Positions 34,633-45,120 of a DNA stretch of 64,000 nucleotides are shown one piece after another. A program made the position numbers and the translations under genes. This stretch comes from Atriophallophorus winterbourni. Lineage: Eukaryota; Platyhelminthes; Trematoda; Plagiorchiida; Microphallidae. Below the pieces are notes generated by a model. It made no database searches. It was not told the origin of the DNA and worked only from the letters and a program-made list of their open reading frames with translations. The stretch is from positions 62,001-126,000 of the forward strand of contig JACCGJ010012616.1 in the NCBI GenBank assembly GCA_013407085.1, written 5' to 3'. Position 1 is the stretch's first letter. Every line of letters starts with the position of its first letter.

Positions 34633-35725
34633 TTTTCAAAGTTATTCAAAGTTTTAATGGTCCAAAAAGTAAATACTTTACAGTAACCACAGAATAAAAA
34701 TATAGGGAATTCATAAAAACAACACAAATGTTTTATACACAAGGAATGTCAGCACGTGTATTCAGGTGCAAGGTTGGGTTTAGTCAACATATACTTGTCA
34801 AGTTCAGCCTTGAACATGTTCAGGCTTGTTGCGCAAATGATATGTGGGGGCAGTGAGTTCCATAGAAAACAGACTATGACAGCAAAGAAAAACCTGCGAC
34901 AATTTGATCTGGAGTGTGGAATAATTAACTTGTATCCATGCGATCTGCTACCACGTGCTTCTTGCCGATGAAACAGGTGTTCGATTGGGTGATCCACTGT
35001 ATGCAGAATATTGAAAAGCAGGATCAAGTCACCCCTGAGACGACGGTACGAAAAGTCAAAGAGGTTAAGTGTTGCGATCCGCTCCTCGTATGGCCTGTTG
35101 TATAGCCCGGTCACCAGTTTTGTAGCGCGGTGGTATACCCGTTGCAGCAAGGTCATGTCCTTTTGTAACCATGGGGACCATGCTTGAACAGCATACTCCA
35201 TTGTTGGTCTGATATAGGTGTTAATTATACGTGGGAGTATCTGTTTTGAGAAACGACCGAAGATCCTTCTGAGCAATGCTAATATTTGGCAGGACTTTTT
35301 GTATACAACAGAACAGTGCCGTGAAGACTTCAGGTTACTGCTAATCCACACGCCCAGGTCTTTCTCTTCAGTAACCCATGAAAGTTGCTGAGATCCCAAA
35401 GAGTATGAGAATTCGAATGATTTACCGACGTTCAACATTTTACATTTTTGGATGTTGAATGGTAAGCAGTTCCGCAAGGACCAATTATGAAGTGCTTCGA
35501 GATCTTTTTGGAGAATTTCGCAATCTTCTATGGTGCGTATGCTAGTCCAGACTTTGATGTCATCCGCAAATAAAATGATTTTTCTGCGTACGAAATCATT
35601 TATTTCATTCGCGTACACGAGGAAGAGTATTGGCCCCAAGACTGAGCCTTGGGGTACGCCACTTGTAACTTCTACTGGGCTTGATAGTGCCCCATCAACT
35701 CTAACATATGAGGAACGATTGCAAA
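34633..35725 (-). mobile_element. CR1-C: 5'-truncated antisense CR1 with intact C-terminal RT
   Basis: A minus-strand CR1 whose ORF (about 35,720 to 34,749) is open from motif B ([14 protein letters not shown]) through motif C (IILFADDIKVW) to the C-terminal HSRSNCRRFFFAVIV and a stop. It is followed by about 100 bp of 3' UTR and a TTTGAATAAC-type tail ending at 34,633. The 5' truncation is within the RT. It is inserted in another CR1 copy of opposite orientation. Confidence 0.85.
34749..35720 (-). pseudogene. CR1-C reverse transcriptase C-terminal half
   Basis: About 320 codons without a stop, starting upstream of the methionine before GPILFLVY. FADDIKVW is the catalytic motif C. EKDLGVWIS and the HLFHRQ and NCRRFFF regions match CR1-A and CR1-B. 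It lacks the endonuclease and RT motif A, so it is inactive although open. Confidence 0.85.
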
Positions 35726-35769
35726 AACTGGGACACCCTACTTTCCTTCAAGAAGCATTCGAAGTGATG

Positions 35770-36172
35770 TGATACTAGCATACTAAGTATTAAATACCCC
35801 ACATCGCCATTTAACACATTTATCCGAATACTGTGCGTCACGAGATACAAAAAGCCATTCAGAGAAACAACAAATTTCTCACTCCCCTATAAGCTGTCAC
35901 CGAAATTTTTATTGTGAAGGTGTCCGCTTCAATTAGAATGGCCTACCCGAAACTCTTTTCATCGCTCCCAGTGTCGAAACGTTCTTTTGACATTTAGACA
36001 CTTATTTGTTGCACAACTATTTAACGATACCTACGTATTGACTCATTTTAACTGTTGAACTGGACTATACTTGATATTACATGTTTATTTTATACCTTTT
36101 TCTGTACGAATATTTAATATGATATAATAATTGTAAAACTATGTGCTTTTCTAACAATAAATTTTTGAACCA
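35770..36172 (+). pseudogene. CR1 C-terminus and 3' UTR, right part of the disrupted copy
   Basis: Translation with stops resembles the end of CR1 ORF2: an ISHSPISCHRNFYCEGVRF-like stretch corresponds to IPHSHRNCRRFFYSVRVCF, then SVETFL-HLDTYLLHN to SERIFRNKLDIFMRS. A 3' UTR ends with the CR1-like TATGTGCTTTTCTAACAATAAA. It is probably the same copy as 34,425-34,632. About 400 bp between the halves are missing. Confidence 0.6.
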
Positions 36173-37131
36173 TTACACAAATTTCCATGTATTTCAGCAA
36201 ATATATTTTGGCCTTAATTTATGCCTAGCAAATCAGATATGTAAAGAAGTAATGATGTTGTGAAACCACTAATTTTACACGTCACATCCAATTCGTTCGT
36301 TTCTGCTCTATTATTTTGTTTCCTATAGATAATTTTTGTATTATTGGGTATGATGCGCGTTGTATTTACCAACAATTTTCAAGCGTGCCTCGCAACTCGT
36401 CAAGCTTAGCATTTTAAATTCCATTATCCATCAATCACAGGTAAATAATATAGGTTAAATTCAATTCAATTTTATGAAATTCAGGCTTCAATTCTAGAAG
36501 GGGATTTAATGTACTGCTCATCATTTCCTAGGATTGGATCGCTCCAGCTTGCACATCCATTTCCAGTCATTCAGGTTTATAATCCGAAACGTAATTTGTT
36601 TGTTGTGTGGCTGCCCAACGTTTGACAAATTGAAATTATTTGCGTTCGAAGTACACAAGACCACTCCATGGATGTGATTTAAATCATACGCATTAAATTG
36701 CACGTTCACGGTAAACCTATTTCAGGGACCATCCATGTAAAGCATCAACGAAATCTGAATAGATATTATCGGCATAATAACCTTGGATCTTAGAGCTAAC
36801 ATGGGCTGACAGTCGGAAACATCAATTTCACTCAACGAAGTGTAGATTCTTAAAAGTTATTAACACTTTTTATATTTTTGAAAATTAGAAAAGTTTAACA
36901 CAGTGAATATTGTAAAGACCTACGTTTATCAACCACTTTTGCTAAAAAAGATCAAAAACATTTATCATTGCTGAGCAACAAATTGCATTATTCACTTGAG
37001 CAATTTAACCTCGATTTATCTGAAATTATTATTGTACCAAGCATACTCATATTACTTCAACTAAGATAAAAGTTCTATCATTAGTTAATCACTCGATTTT
37101 CACTCTGATTAAAATTTTCAAAACTAAGATT
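36173..37131. other. AT-rich non-coding stretch
   Basis: No gene or element was recognised before the left duplication of the antisense RTE. Confidence 0.5.
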
Positions 37132-37141
37132 AAAACTAAAA
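37132..37141. repeat. Target duplication of the antisense RTE stub (left)
   Basis: AAAACTAAAA, repeated at 42,463-42,472. The low complexity lowers confidence. Confidence 0.55.
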
Positions 37142-37966
37142 TTTGTTGTTGGCCTCCTTCGGTCGATGTCGACCATAGATGTACATCACATTCGCGTGAA
37201 TTTCCGAGTTTTGCAGATTTTGGAATGACTAAACAGTCCGATTCTGGAGGAACAATCTCTCCCGCAGCGCTGGCAACGAAAGTCAGAACTCGGTTGTATT
37301 GCGTCAGTTGCACGCCGGCGGCGTGATCTGCGTTCAGCAGCCAAGAGCTGTATCTGCTACTCCCGAGCTTGCAGACGACGCTTTACACAGTGCCTCCAAT
37401 GTGAGCGGTCAAGAGCAAGTTTTTTCTAACTCGCCAAGTCAATGCCAAGAGCTTTCATATCTCTTTTGCAAACTTCTTTGTACTGCAAGTGCGGTCTGCC
37501 CAATGGTCGACTTACTAGTTGCAACTCACCATAGAGTAGATGTTTGGGAATACGACCATTTTCCATTCTGTAAACCTGACCAAGCCAGCGCAGGCGGCGC
37601 TGTCGCAATAGAGTGAACATGCTATGTAGACCAGCTTGTGAAAGCACTTCAGCATTAGTCACTCTGACCACCCACGATATGTTCAAGATGCGGCGGATGC
37701 TTCGTAGATGGAAAGCATTCAGCTTTCGTTCGTGTCTCGCGTGGGTGGTCCAGGTTTCACTGCCGTACAGTAAAGCATTTAGTGCGCACGCGCTGTATAC
37801 CATCATCTTTGTGTTTACAATCAGCTTGCGTTTACCTCAAATACCAGAGTTCAGACGGGACAGAATGACAGCTGCTCTGCCAATCCGCTTATCTATCTCC
37901 GTGTCTAGCGAGAGGTTATCCGCAATAGTTGAACCAAGGTATTTGAACTGATGTACTGATTCAAGC
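37142..37966 (-). mobile_element. Antisense 5'-truncated RTE stub, left part
   Basis: A minus-strand RTE 3' end with the tail TTTGTTGTTGGCC on the left and a C-terminal RT/zinc-finger pseudogene. Frames at 37,806-37,426 read LYGSETWTTHARHERKLNAF and RIPKHLLYGELQ. It stops at CTGATTCAAGC (37,956-37,966). The same minus-strand sequence continues at 42,400-42,456 on the far side of RTE-1, so this stub was the target of the RTE-1 insertion. Confidence 0.85.
37956..37966. repeat. RTE-1 left target-site duplication
   Basis: CTGATTCAAGC, repeated exactly at 42,389-42,399. Both copies lie in antisense RTE sequence. Confidence 0.88.
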
Positions 37967-38326
37967 ATATTGCATAAATATGATGAGACTCAAACGAAAT
38001 TAAAATTTACGAACCCTACTTTACGTGGAATCGGGCCTTCGACCTCATGCGTAACAGTTGTTTGTGATGCTGTTGCACAACCGATAAAAATCTCTGCGTG
38101 ATATGAATTTAGAGTTCACGCCCCGTAAATAGAATCTTAGTAAATGCTGATGATTCAACCCTAGTGGTCCGAGCAGTCATCGTAATTGTATCATGTTGAA
38201 CGGCTATTTATCACGTGCCTTCCAGCACAATCGATTAGAGAACATGTTGATCGATCAGAACGGATTCAAATTTGGACGTAACATCAATCATCTAAACAAG
38301 GTTATACTTGAATGCCACTGTTGCAA
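37967..38326 (+). other. Extra 5' segment carried in with RTE-1 (candidate 5' transduction)
   Basis: These 360 bp lie inside the target duplications of RTE-1 but upstream of the family 5' end GTTCCAAGG, which RTE-del defines independently with its own duplication. The segment is not RTE sequence. Its last 30 bp (AACAAGGTTATACTTG and following) resemble 55,777-55,806 in the Penelope-like element. A weak RT-like DQNGFKFGRN peptide is encoded near 38,250. Confidence 0.7.
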
Positions 38327-38445
38327 GTTCCAAGGTTGTCAAAGCCGGGGCGGTTTTGGGGATAAGCTCCCAATTCTAAAAATGCTCCAATGGCACGCGT
38401 CTCATATAGCCTCTGGCAACCAAGTCCAGCTCCTGGCCTGCACGC

Positions 38446-38823
38446 GTGGTCCTGTGCGACCCGGCGGAACTGCTTCTACTGACAGGAGAAAGGGCGAAGG
38501 CGGCTGACTGGCGCCTCAAAACCAGCATGCTTCGGGCAGGTGGAGCTCGTAAGTCCATGAAGGCGGTCCACCTGGGGGAAGGAAAACCCTTATCTCAAAC
38601 CTCCACTGCCTTGTGGCTACATCCAATCATGGAAAAGGCTTCAGGAGTCAACCTCGAGGAAAAATCCGGAGCCGGAGTCCCGTTAGGCAGTCCGAAGTTT
38701 TTTTACAACTTCGCCCTGCCAACTTCTGCGACGGCATCGTTGTCCAAACGTATCAGCCTAGCTGTTCCTTTGGTTCCGATGGTGCCGTGGAGAGGGAGCA
38801 CTTGCTGCATGGGCAACAGCTAG
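38446..38823 (+). CDS. RTE-1 leader ORF (uncertain)
   Basis: An open frame of about 125 codons. The codon aligned with the ATG at 15,622 is GTG here, so no ATG start supports it. Shared peptides with the 15.6-kb copy are DPAELLLL, GERAKAADWRLK, HPIMEKASGVNLEE and VPLG. No domain is known. It could be a first ORF of the RTE or simply structured leader RNA. Confidence 0.3.
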   Translation: MVLCDPAELLLLTGERAKAADWRLKTSMLRAGGARKSMKAVHLGEGKPLSQTSTALWLHPIMEKASGVNLEEKSGAGVPLGSPKFFYNFALPTSATASLSKRISLAVPLVPMVPWRGSTCCMGNS

Positions 38824-39160
38824 TTCTCCACTTTGAACTGCCCTGGCGTACATCACAACGCACCAATGGAGAGGACACTCCATTCCGCTTCTGCGGATAA
38901 TAACACGGGAAGCAGCAGATACCGGTTAAAAGCTATGGCTCGATTGGCGTAGAGCTCAGCGCCTGGGGCTGCTTTCGACGGTGGGAGAGACTTTCAGGTC
39001 TCATTGGACGGCTACCGCCCGCCTCAAGCTGGGCAGCCCCCAGCCAATATGGTGCCGTCTCGCCACGGTCTGCTATCCTCATTGGGTGCATGGGGATTAG
39101 GAATCAACCGACAAGCAGACTGTTATTTCCGCACCAGCGAAACCAACTACGAAAAAACAA

Positions 39161-42100
39161 ATGTCATTTCTGAAACTGGGAACCTGGAACGTCCGGTCCA
39201 TGCTTCCTGGATTTCACGACGACGTCTCGAATATCAGAGGCGTAAGAAAATCTGCTGTTATTAACAACGAGTTAAAGAGACTAAAGGTCGACGTGGCAGC
39301 CCTACAAGAGACGCGATTACCAGACACTGGTAAGCTGACAGAAAGAGATTACACGTTTTTTTGGAAAGGAAGGGGTTCTGATGAGCCTCGACTGCATGGA
39401 GTTGGGTTTGCCGTTCGAAACGACCTTCTAAAAGCAACTGAACCGAGCAGCAGCGGGAGCGAACGGATTTGGACTCTAAATCTGAGGTGCATTACTGGTA
39501 CCATTACGTTGGTAAACGTTTATGCGCCGACGCTCTCTGCGACGACTACTGAAAAAGACGCTTTTTATTACAACCTCGCAACAGTCCTGAAAAACGTGCC
39601 ACAAAGAAACTGTGTAGTGGTATTGGGTGATTTCAATGCTAGAGTTGGTGCGGATTACGAATCTTGGCAAAGCTGTCTCGGGAAATTCGGTGTAGGTAAA
39701 ACTAATGAAAATGGACTACGCCTTTTAGAATTATGCACACAGTTCAGTCTCTGTGTTAGTAACACTTTCTTTCAAACAAAACCACAGCATAAGGTCTCTT
39801 GGAAACATCCTCGCTCTAAGCACTGGCACCAGCTTGATCTTATCCTTGTTAGGCGCACTAATATAGGAAGCGTACTTCTCACCAGATCATATCAAAGCGC
39901 AGACTGTGACACTGATCATTCACTGGTTTGTGCAAAACTGAAGCTTTCCGACACGAGATTTCACCGCACCAAATTGTCTGGTAAGCCTAGGATTGACGTC
40001 ACCCGCATGTGCGAACCTAATCTAGCTGCGCGATTTGCAAAAGCCTTCACAGCCGAGTTCAGCAAGACAACCCCACTTGAATCGGCTTCAGAAAACTGGG
40101 AATCGATTAAAAACAGCATATGCCGAGTCGCACTTTCCACTTTCGGTCCGAAGAAAGCTCGAACGAGCGACTGGTTCGAAGCAAAAGCTTCTGAGATGAC
40201 TGCTGTGTTGGATGAGAAACGGTCAGCATTCTTGAGGTTCAAAGGTATGCCAACAGATGAAAACTTACGACTTTTAAGAGCAGCCAGAAATAAGGTCCAA
40301 CAGACTGCAAGGCGATGTGCAAATGACTACTGGACAGAAATTAGCCTTAGTATCCAAAAAGCTGCGGATACTGGAAATTTTCACGGCATGTATGATGGGA
40401 TCAAGAGAGCCATTGGTCCAAACAAACATAAAATGGCTCCCATTAAGTCTGTATCTGGTGACCCGATTGTGGACAAAACTCAGCAGATGGAAAGATGGGT
40501 AGAGCACTTCTCCTCCCTCTACTCTAGGGACAGTACGGTTTTACCACATGTATTTGAAAATTTCGAGCGGTTGCCGACTATTGAATATCTAGATACTCCC
40601 CCTACTCTTGATGAGCTCAATAGAGCAATCGACCGCTTAGCGAATGGGAAGGCCCCTGGTGACGACGGAATTCCACCTGAGCTCATCAAATGCGGTAGAG
40701 CAGCATTATTACAACCGCTTCACCATTGCTTCTTCAGTGCTGGCAGGAGGGGGGTGTCCCACAAGAGATGCGAGACACAAAGATCATCACGCTATTCAAG
40801 AATAAAGGAGATAGAGGCGACTGCAACAATTACAGAGGAATCTCCCTTCTGAATGTTGTAGGCAAATTGTTTGCTAAAGTCTTACAGATCCGGCTGCAAG
40901 TTTTAGCTGATAGAATTTACTCCGAATCTCAATGTGGCTTTCGCAAGGGAAGATCGACCGTTGACATGATCTTCTCCCTAAGACAACTTCAAGAAAAGTG
41001 TCGGGAACAGCGTATGCCATTATACGCTGTTTTTATTGATTTAACGAAGGCATTCGACTACGTCAGCAGGGAGGGTCTTTTCAAAATGCTTAATTTGATA
41101 GGCTGCCCACCAAGACTGCTAAAGCTCGTTATTTCGTTCCACTCAGGCATGAAGGGCTCAGTCCATTTTAACGGTTTCAGCTCAGAAGTCTTTGAAATTC
41201 GCCGAGGCGTCAAACAAGGGTGTGTTCTGGCTCCCACGCTGTTCGGCATTTTCTTTGCTCTACTTCTGAAGTACGCTTTCAGGACGAGAACAGAAGGTAT
41301 TTACTTACGCACGCGAAATGATGGCAAGCTTTTCAACCTAAACCGGTTGAGAGCACAAACCAAGGCACGAAATGTGCTAATCCGTGACCTGCTGTTTGCC
41401 GACGATGCAGCCTTTATTGCTCACTCCCAGGAGCACCTTCAGTCTCTAATGGACTGTTTTTCGTCGGCATGCAAAGACTTTGGTCTAACAATAAGCATGA
41501 GCAAGACCAAAGTCCTTAGCCAAGGGACTGTATCGCCTCCCATCATAACTGTTGGAAACTGTCAGCTTGAATCAGTACATCAGTTCACATACCTTGGTTC
41601 AACCATTGCGGATAACCTCTCGCTAGACACGGAGATTGATAAGCGAATTGGCAGAGCAGCTGTCATTCTGTCCCGTTTGAACTCTCGTGTTTGGGGTAAC
41701 CGCAAGCTGACTGTAAAGACGAAAATGATGGTGTACAGCGCGTGCGTACTGAACGCTTTACTGTACGGCAGTGAAACCTGGACCACCCACGCAAGACACG
41801 AACGGAAGCTGAATGCTTTCCATCTACGAAGCATCCGTCGTATCTTGAACATATCGTGGATGGACAGAGTGACTAATGCTGAAGTGCTTTTAAAAGCTGG
41901 TCTACAGAGCATGTTCACTCTATTGCGACAGCGCCGCCTGCGCTGGCTTGGTCATGTCTATAGAATGGAAAATGGTCGTATTCCGAAAGATCTACTCTAT
42001 GGTGAGTTGCAACTAGGAAGTCGACCATTGGGCAGACCGCACTTGCGGTACAAAGACGTTTGTAAAAGAGATATGAAAGCTCTTGGCATTGACCCGGCGA

Positions 42101-42327
42101 GTTGGGAAGAACTTGCTCTCGACCGCTCACATTGGAGGCACTGTGTAAAGCGTCGTCTGCATGCTGGGGAGGAGCAGATACAGCTCTTGGCAGCTGAACG
42201 CAGATCACGCCGCCGACGTGCAACTAACGCAATACAACCGAGTTCTGACTATCGTTGCCAGCGCTGCGGGAGAGATTGTTCCTCCCGAATCGGACTGTTT
42301 AGTCACTCAAAAAGCTGCAAAACTTGA
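39161..42327 (+). pseudogene. RTE-1 endonuclease-reverse transcriptase ORF, one frameshift
   Basis: About 1,055 codons in two frames (39,161-40,852, then in frame from about 40,726). The endonuclease comes first: GTWNVRSM, ALQETRL (catalytic Glu near residue 50), VNVYAPT, VVLGDFNARVG and DCDTDHSLV. The RT follows: GKAPGDDGIPPELIK, QCGFRKGRSTVDM, motif A FIDLTKAFDYVSR, motif B GVKQGCVLAPTLFG, motif C LLFADDAAFI and the SMSKTKV and YLGSTIAD region. A CX2CX12HX3C finger ends the protein. At about 40,725-40,727 one T is missing relative to the antisense copy at 23.93 kb (ATTGC versus ATTTGC), which breaks the frame just before the RT. No other disruption is visible. The ATG at 39,161 matches RTE-del. 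Confidence 0.92.
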
Positions 42328-42388
42328 ACTTTCACGCGTTTGTGATGTACATCCATGGTCGACATCGACCGAAGGAGGCCAACAACAA

Positions 42389-42399
42389 CTGATTCAAGC
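42389..42399. repeat. RTE-1 right target-site duplication
   Basis: CTGATTCAAGC, the exact partner of 37,956-37,966. Confidence 0.88.
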
Positions 42400-42456
42400 T
42401 GACAGTTTCCAACAGTTATGATGGGAGGCGATACAGACCCTTGACCAAGGACTTTG
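42400..42456 (-). mobile_element. Antisense RTE stub, right part
   Basis: This is the reverse complement of RTE-1 at about 41,508-41,567 (around KTKVLSQGTVSPPII). It continues the 37,142-37,966 stub after the inserted RTE-1 and ends at its own 5' truncation, just before AAAACTAAAA. Confidence 0.85.
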
Positions 42457-42472
42457 AAACCAAAAACTAAAA

Positions 42473-44864
42473 GTAAGTTGAATTTTTTCACTAAAATGAC
42501 GCAATGTTTATCTTAATCTCTACATAAAAGAACGAATCTTTAATTGTGATTTTCATTATTTCGCTGGATAAAAAATTTAATCATCAATATATTGTTACGC
42601 TAGGAAGGTAGTAGGGAACGTGGGTTATTTGGTTGAAATATTAGTTTCAATGCAATATGCCGAGTTAATTACGTTTACATATACGCATCAGAAAACTGAT
42701 GAACAATTTAAAACCACCGAAAACCATTTGTGATGTGTAAATGCTCGGATGTGAGCAACATTCTACTTTGATCCTTCATCAGCGTTTTCAGCTGTTGATG
42801 AGGAACTCCTATGCGATTCTGTATTTGAACACCGTGTTTCGTTTTTTCAAACCGTAATTAACCGTGGTCTAACTTAGTTTATCACTTATTCACTTATCAA
42901 AAGATAACTAAGCCCAGTCTTACTGTCTTTACGTGATGATGGTGCATATCATATCAATTAAACAAGAATGCAAAGTCAGATATGTTTTCGTGAAATGAAG
43001 TGATTTGTCGTTCAATGTCTTAATCAAACTACTGCAGCTTTTCAGCATTTTGAAAGTTTCAAATACCTCTCGAGCAATCTATATTTCAAACAAGCGTCAA
43101 TTGAAAGATTTGCCAAAAATCGCCTAAAAATTCAGTATATGAACATCGGTTATGTGTAAGAACTTTTTAAAAGCGGTATTTAAGTATACATTTGTTTTTT
43201 AAATTATGACTATTTCACAGGTCATCGAATCTGGCAGTATGCATTTGATGTCATCAGTAAGCCAGAAAACTATTGCCGTACTTAAGTGAGTGCTATAATG
43301 GCAGCACAATACATCAAAATACTGTTTAATTTGGTGATCTGTTTGCTCGATACACTAAAGGAAACATCTTTGAATAAAAACATTAAAAAAATTCATAGAA
43401 ATAGGGGTTATCAACTGTCATATAAAATAATTTATTTCCATCAACGTAACGTCAGATATTAATCAATTAAATCGCAGTAATAAATTTAAACAAAAGCTTT
43501 AAGCACTTTTGGAAAATATTTACACAAATAAAACTCACAATAGTCTTTGGAATTTTCAACTAAAAGTTAAATATAAAGATATTTTAATGGCCATCAATTA
43601 TGCGGTGTATCTGACAGTTGAATGAAGTACAAATAATCTTTTTCTTTACTATTATTCATAGTGAAAATATGGTCCTAATTTGTTTCCCTTCGCCACACCG
43701 CAATTAATTTCGAAACAAATGCTATTTTATTGATTTGATTATGATTACTTTTCCATTATCGCAAAAACAATAGTCGAAGTGATTGATATAAGATCGTATA
43801 TTTACGATTTCTTAAGCAATCAACGCATCAATTTCCAAACCATTCAAGCATTTAAGAATTGAATTATAGTCACGATAAACACCTGTTTGCCCAATATATG
43901 TCATAGATGATCTAGACGAAAAATTCGTATTAATTGAATTATGACTTAATATCGATGAACATCATTGACACTAATAAAATAACCAAACTTCCAACATTGA
44001 GATATTCAAGTACCTTTCGCGCAGTGCATGTCGCTGAGCTTAACTAAAAATAGAAATATTTGTGGATTAATTAGTGTTCATCTATAACAGTTCTGACATT
44101 ATGCTATTTACGTGATGAACTTGATATCTTACCAGCCAAAATTAAAAAAAATATTTGAACACATCAAATTCATAAATTTAATGTTTTCCTTCACCAAAAA
44201 TACAAAGCTTGATCTCAGCATTTATAATTTGTTCCGAATATATTGAATGTCGTTTTTGCTGCTAAATATTACACTGTTAACTCGAAACTATTTGCTTGTA
44301 ATATTATTTTGTGATTGCGTAGCGTATTTTGCACTAAGATTTATAGCGCAGATGCAGTTAAATATATTTTCTAATGAAGAATTTAAATTCAATTTTCTCT
44401 ACATTTAAAAGTACACCAAATTTAGGATATCGTACTGAATAATTAGTATCATGTTCGCTGCAATTACCATTTAGTTCATACATTCGTATTATTTGAGGAT
44501 GCGTCGCCTTATTTCCTGTACATTATAGGTTTTTTTTTTGTATTATTATCATTATTTTTATTATTATTATCGTATACATATTGAGTTAAACTTGATGCAA
44601 TAAACTTACTGATATCAAACGGTTTGGTTACTCTAAATGGTATTCGTTTACCTGGAATAATTTAATAAACATTAGATCTGAAAGCAAACTATCGGATAAA
44701 ATTGAATGAAAACATTTTTTTAAGATTCACTTATAAAGCTCTATAATTTTCACCACCAATTCCAAAAAAAATTCTACTCAGTGATAAGTTGTAATCAGGA
44801 ACTCGATCCTTGTGCAAGTCGCATGTGAGGTACAAAGATATTTGTGAGAAATATAGTGGAGCTC
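42473..44864. other. AT-rich non-coding stretch
   Basis: Around 42,745-42,850 the sequence shares words with the minus strand of 55,805-55,925 (GGATGTGAGCAACA, ACTTTG, GCGATTCTGT-like), suggesting a dispersed repeat. Nothing else was recognised. Confidence 0.45.
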
Positions 44865-45120
44865 TCCTCATTGACCCTACGGGTAAGGCATAACTCGCTG
44901 TAGACGGCTCACTTTGGAGGCCCAGTGTACAGCGTACATTCCAAGCAGAGGAAAAGTATGTGCAGTTATTAACTGCAAAACGCAGAACATGCAGCCTATC
45001 GCTGTCAGCGCTGCAGGACAGATTGTCACTACCGACTCCGACTGTGTATTCATTCTATAAGCTGAGGAGCATGAATCCATCATAAGGCTGTTAGATACAA
45101 CCATGGTCGTCATCAACCGA
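44865..45120 (+). mobile_element. Decayed RTE 3'-end fragment
   Basis: Heavily mutated match to the RTE-1 end: CTCACTTTGGAGGC, CGCTGTCAGCGCTGCAGGACAG and ACCATGGTCGTCATC correspond to the HWRHCVK region, the zinc finger and the 3' UTR. No open frame remains. It is the oldest RTE piece in the window by appearance. Confidence 0.7.

Larger units (their letters stand above)
38327..42388 (+). mobile_element. RTE-1: nearly intact full-length RTE-type non-LTR retrotransposon
   Basis: About 4.06 kb from the family 5' end to the AAC-rich tail (GGAGGCCAACAACAA). It has a leader of about 830 bp, one long ORF (39,161-42,327) with a single frameshift, and a 3' UTR of about 60 bp. The protein has an APE endonuclease, reverse transcriptase and a terminal CX2CX12HX3C finger, the layout of RTE-clade elements. 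Insertion into an antisense RTE stub with an 11-bp duplication is clear. It is the best-preserved RTE copy here and the reference for the other six fragments. Confidence 0.92.

Noticed and set aside
34749..35720. Functional host reverse transcriptase-like gene
   Set aside because: It is a 5'-truncated CR1 with its tail attached. Openness reflects recent insertion.
41580..42223. Minus-strand ORFs inside RTE-1 as genes
   Set aside because: They mirror the plus-strand RT coding frame. The same shadows appear at 18.5, 22.7 and 37.3 kb, so conservation reflects the RTE itself.
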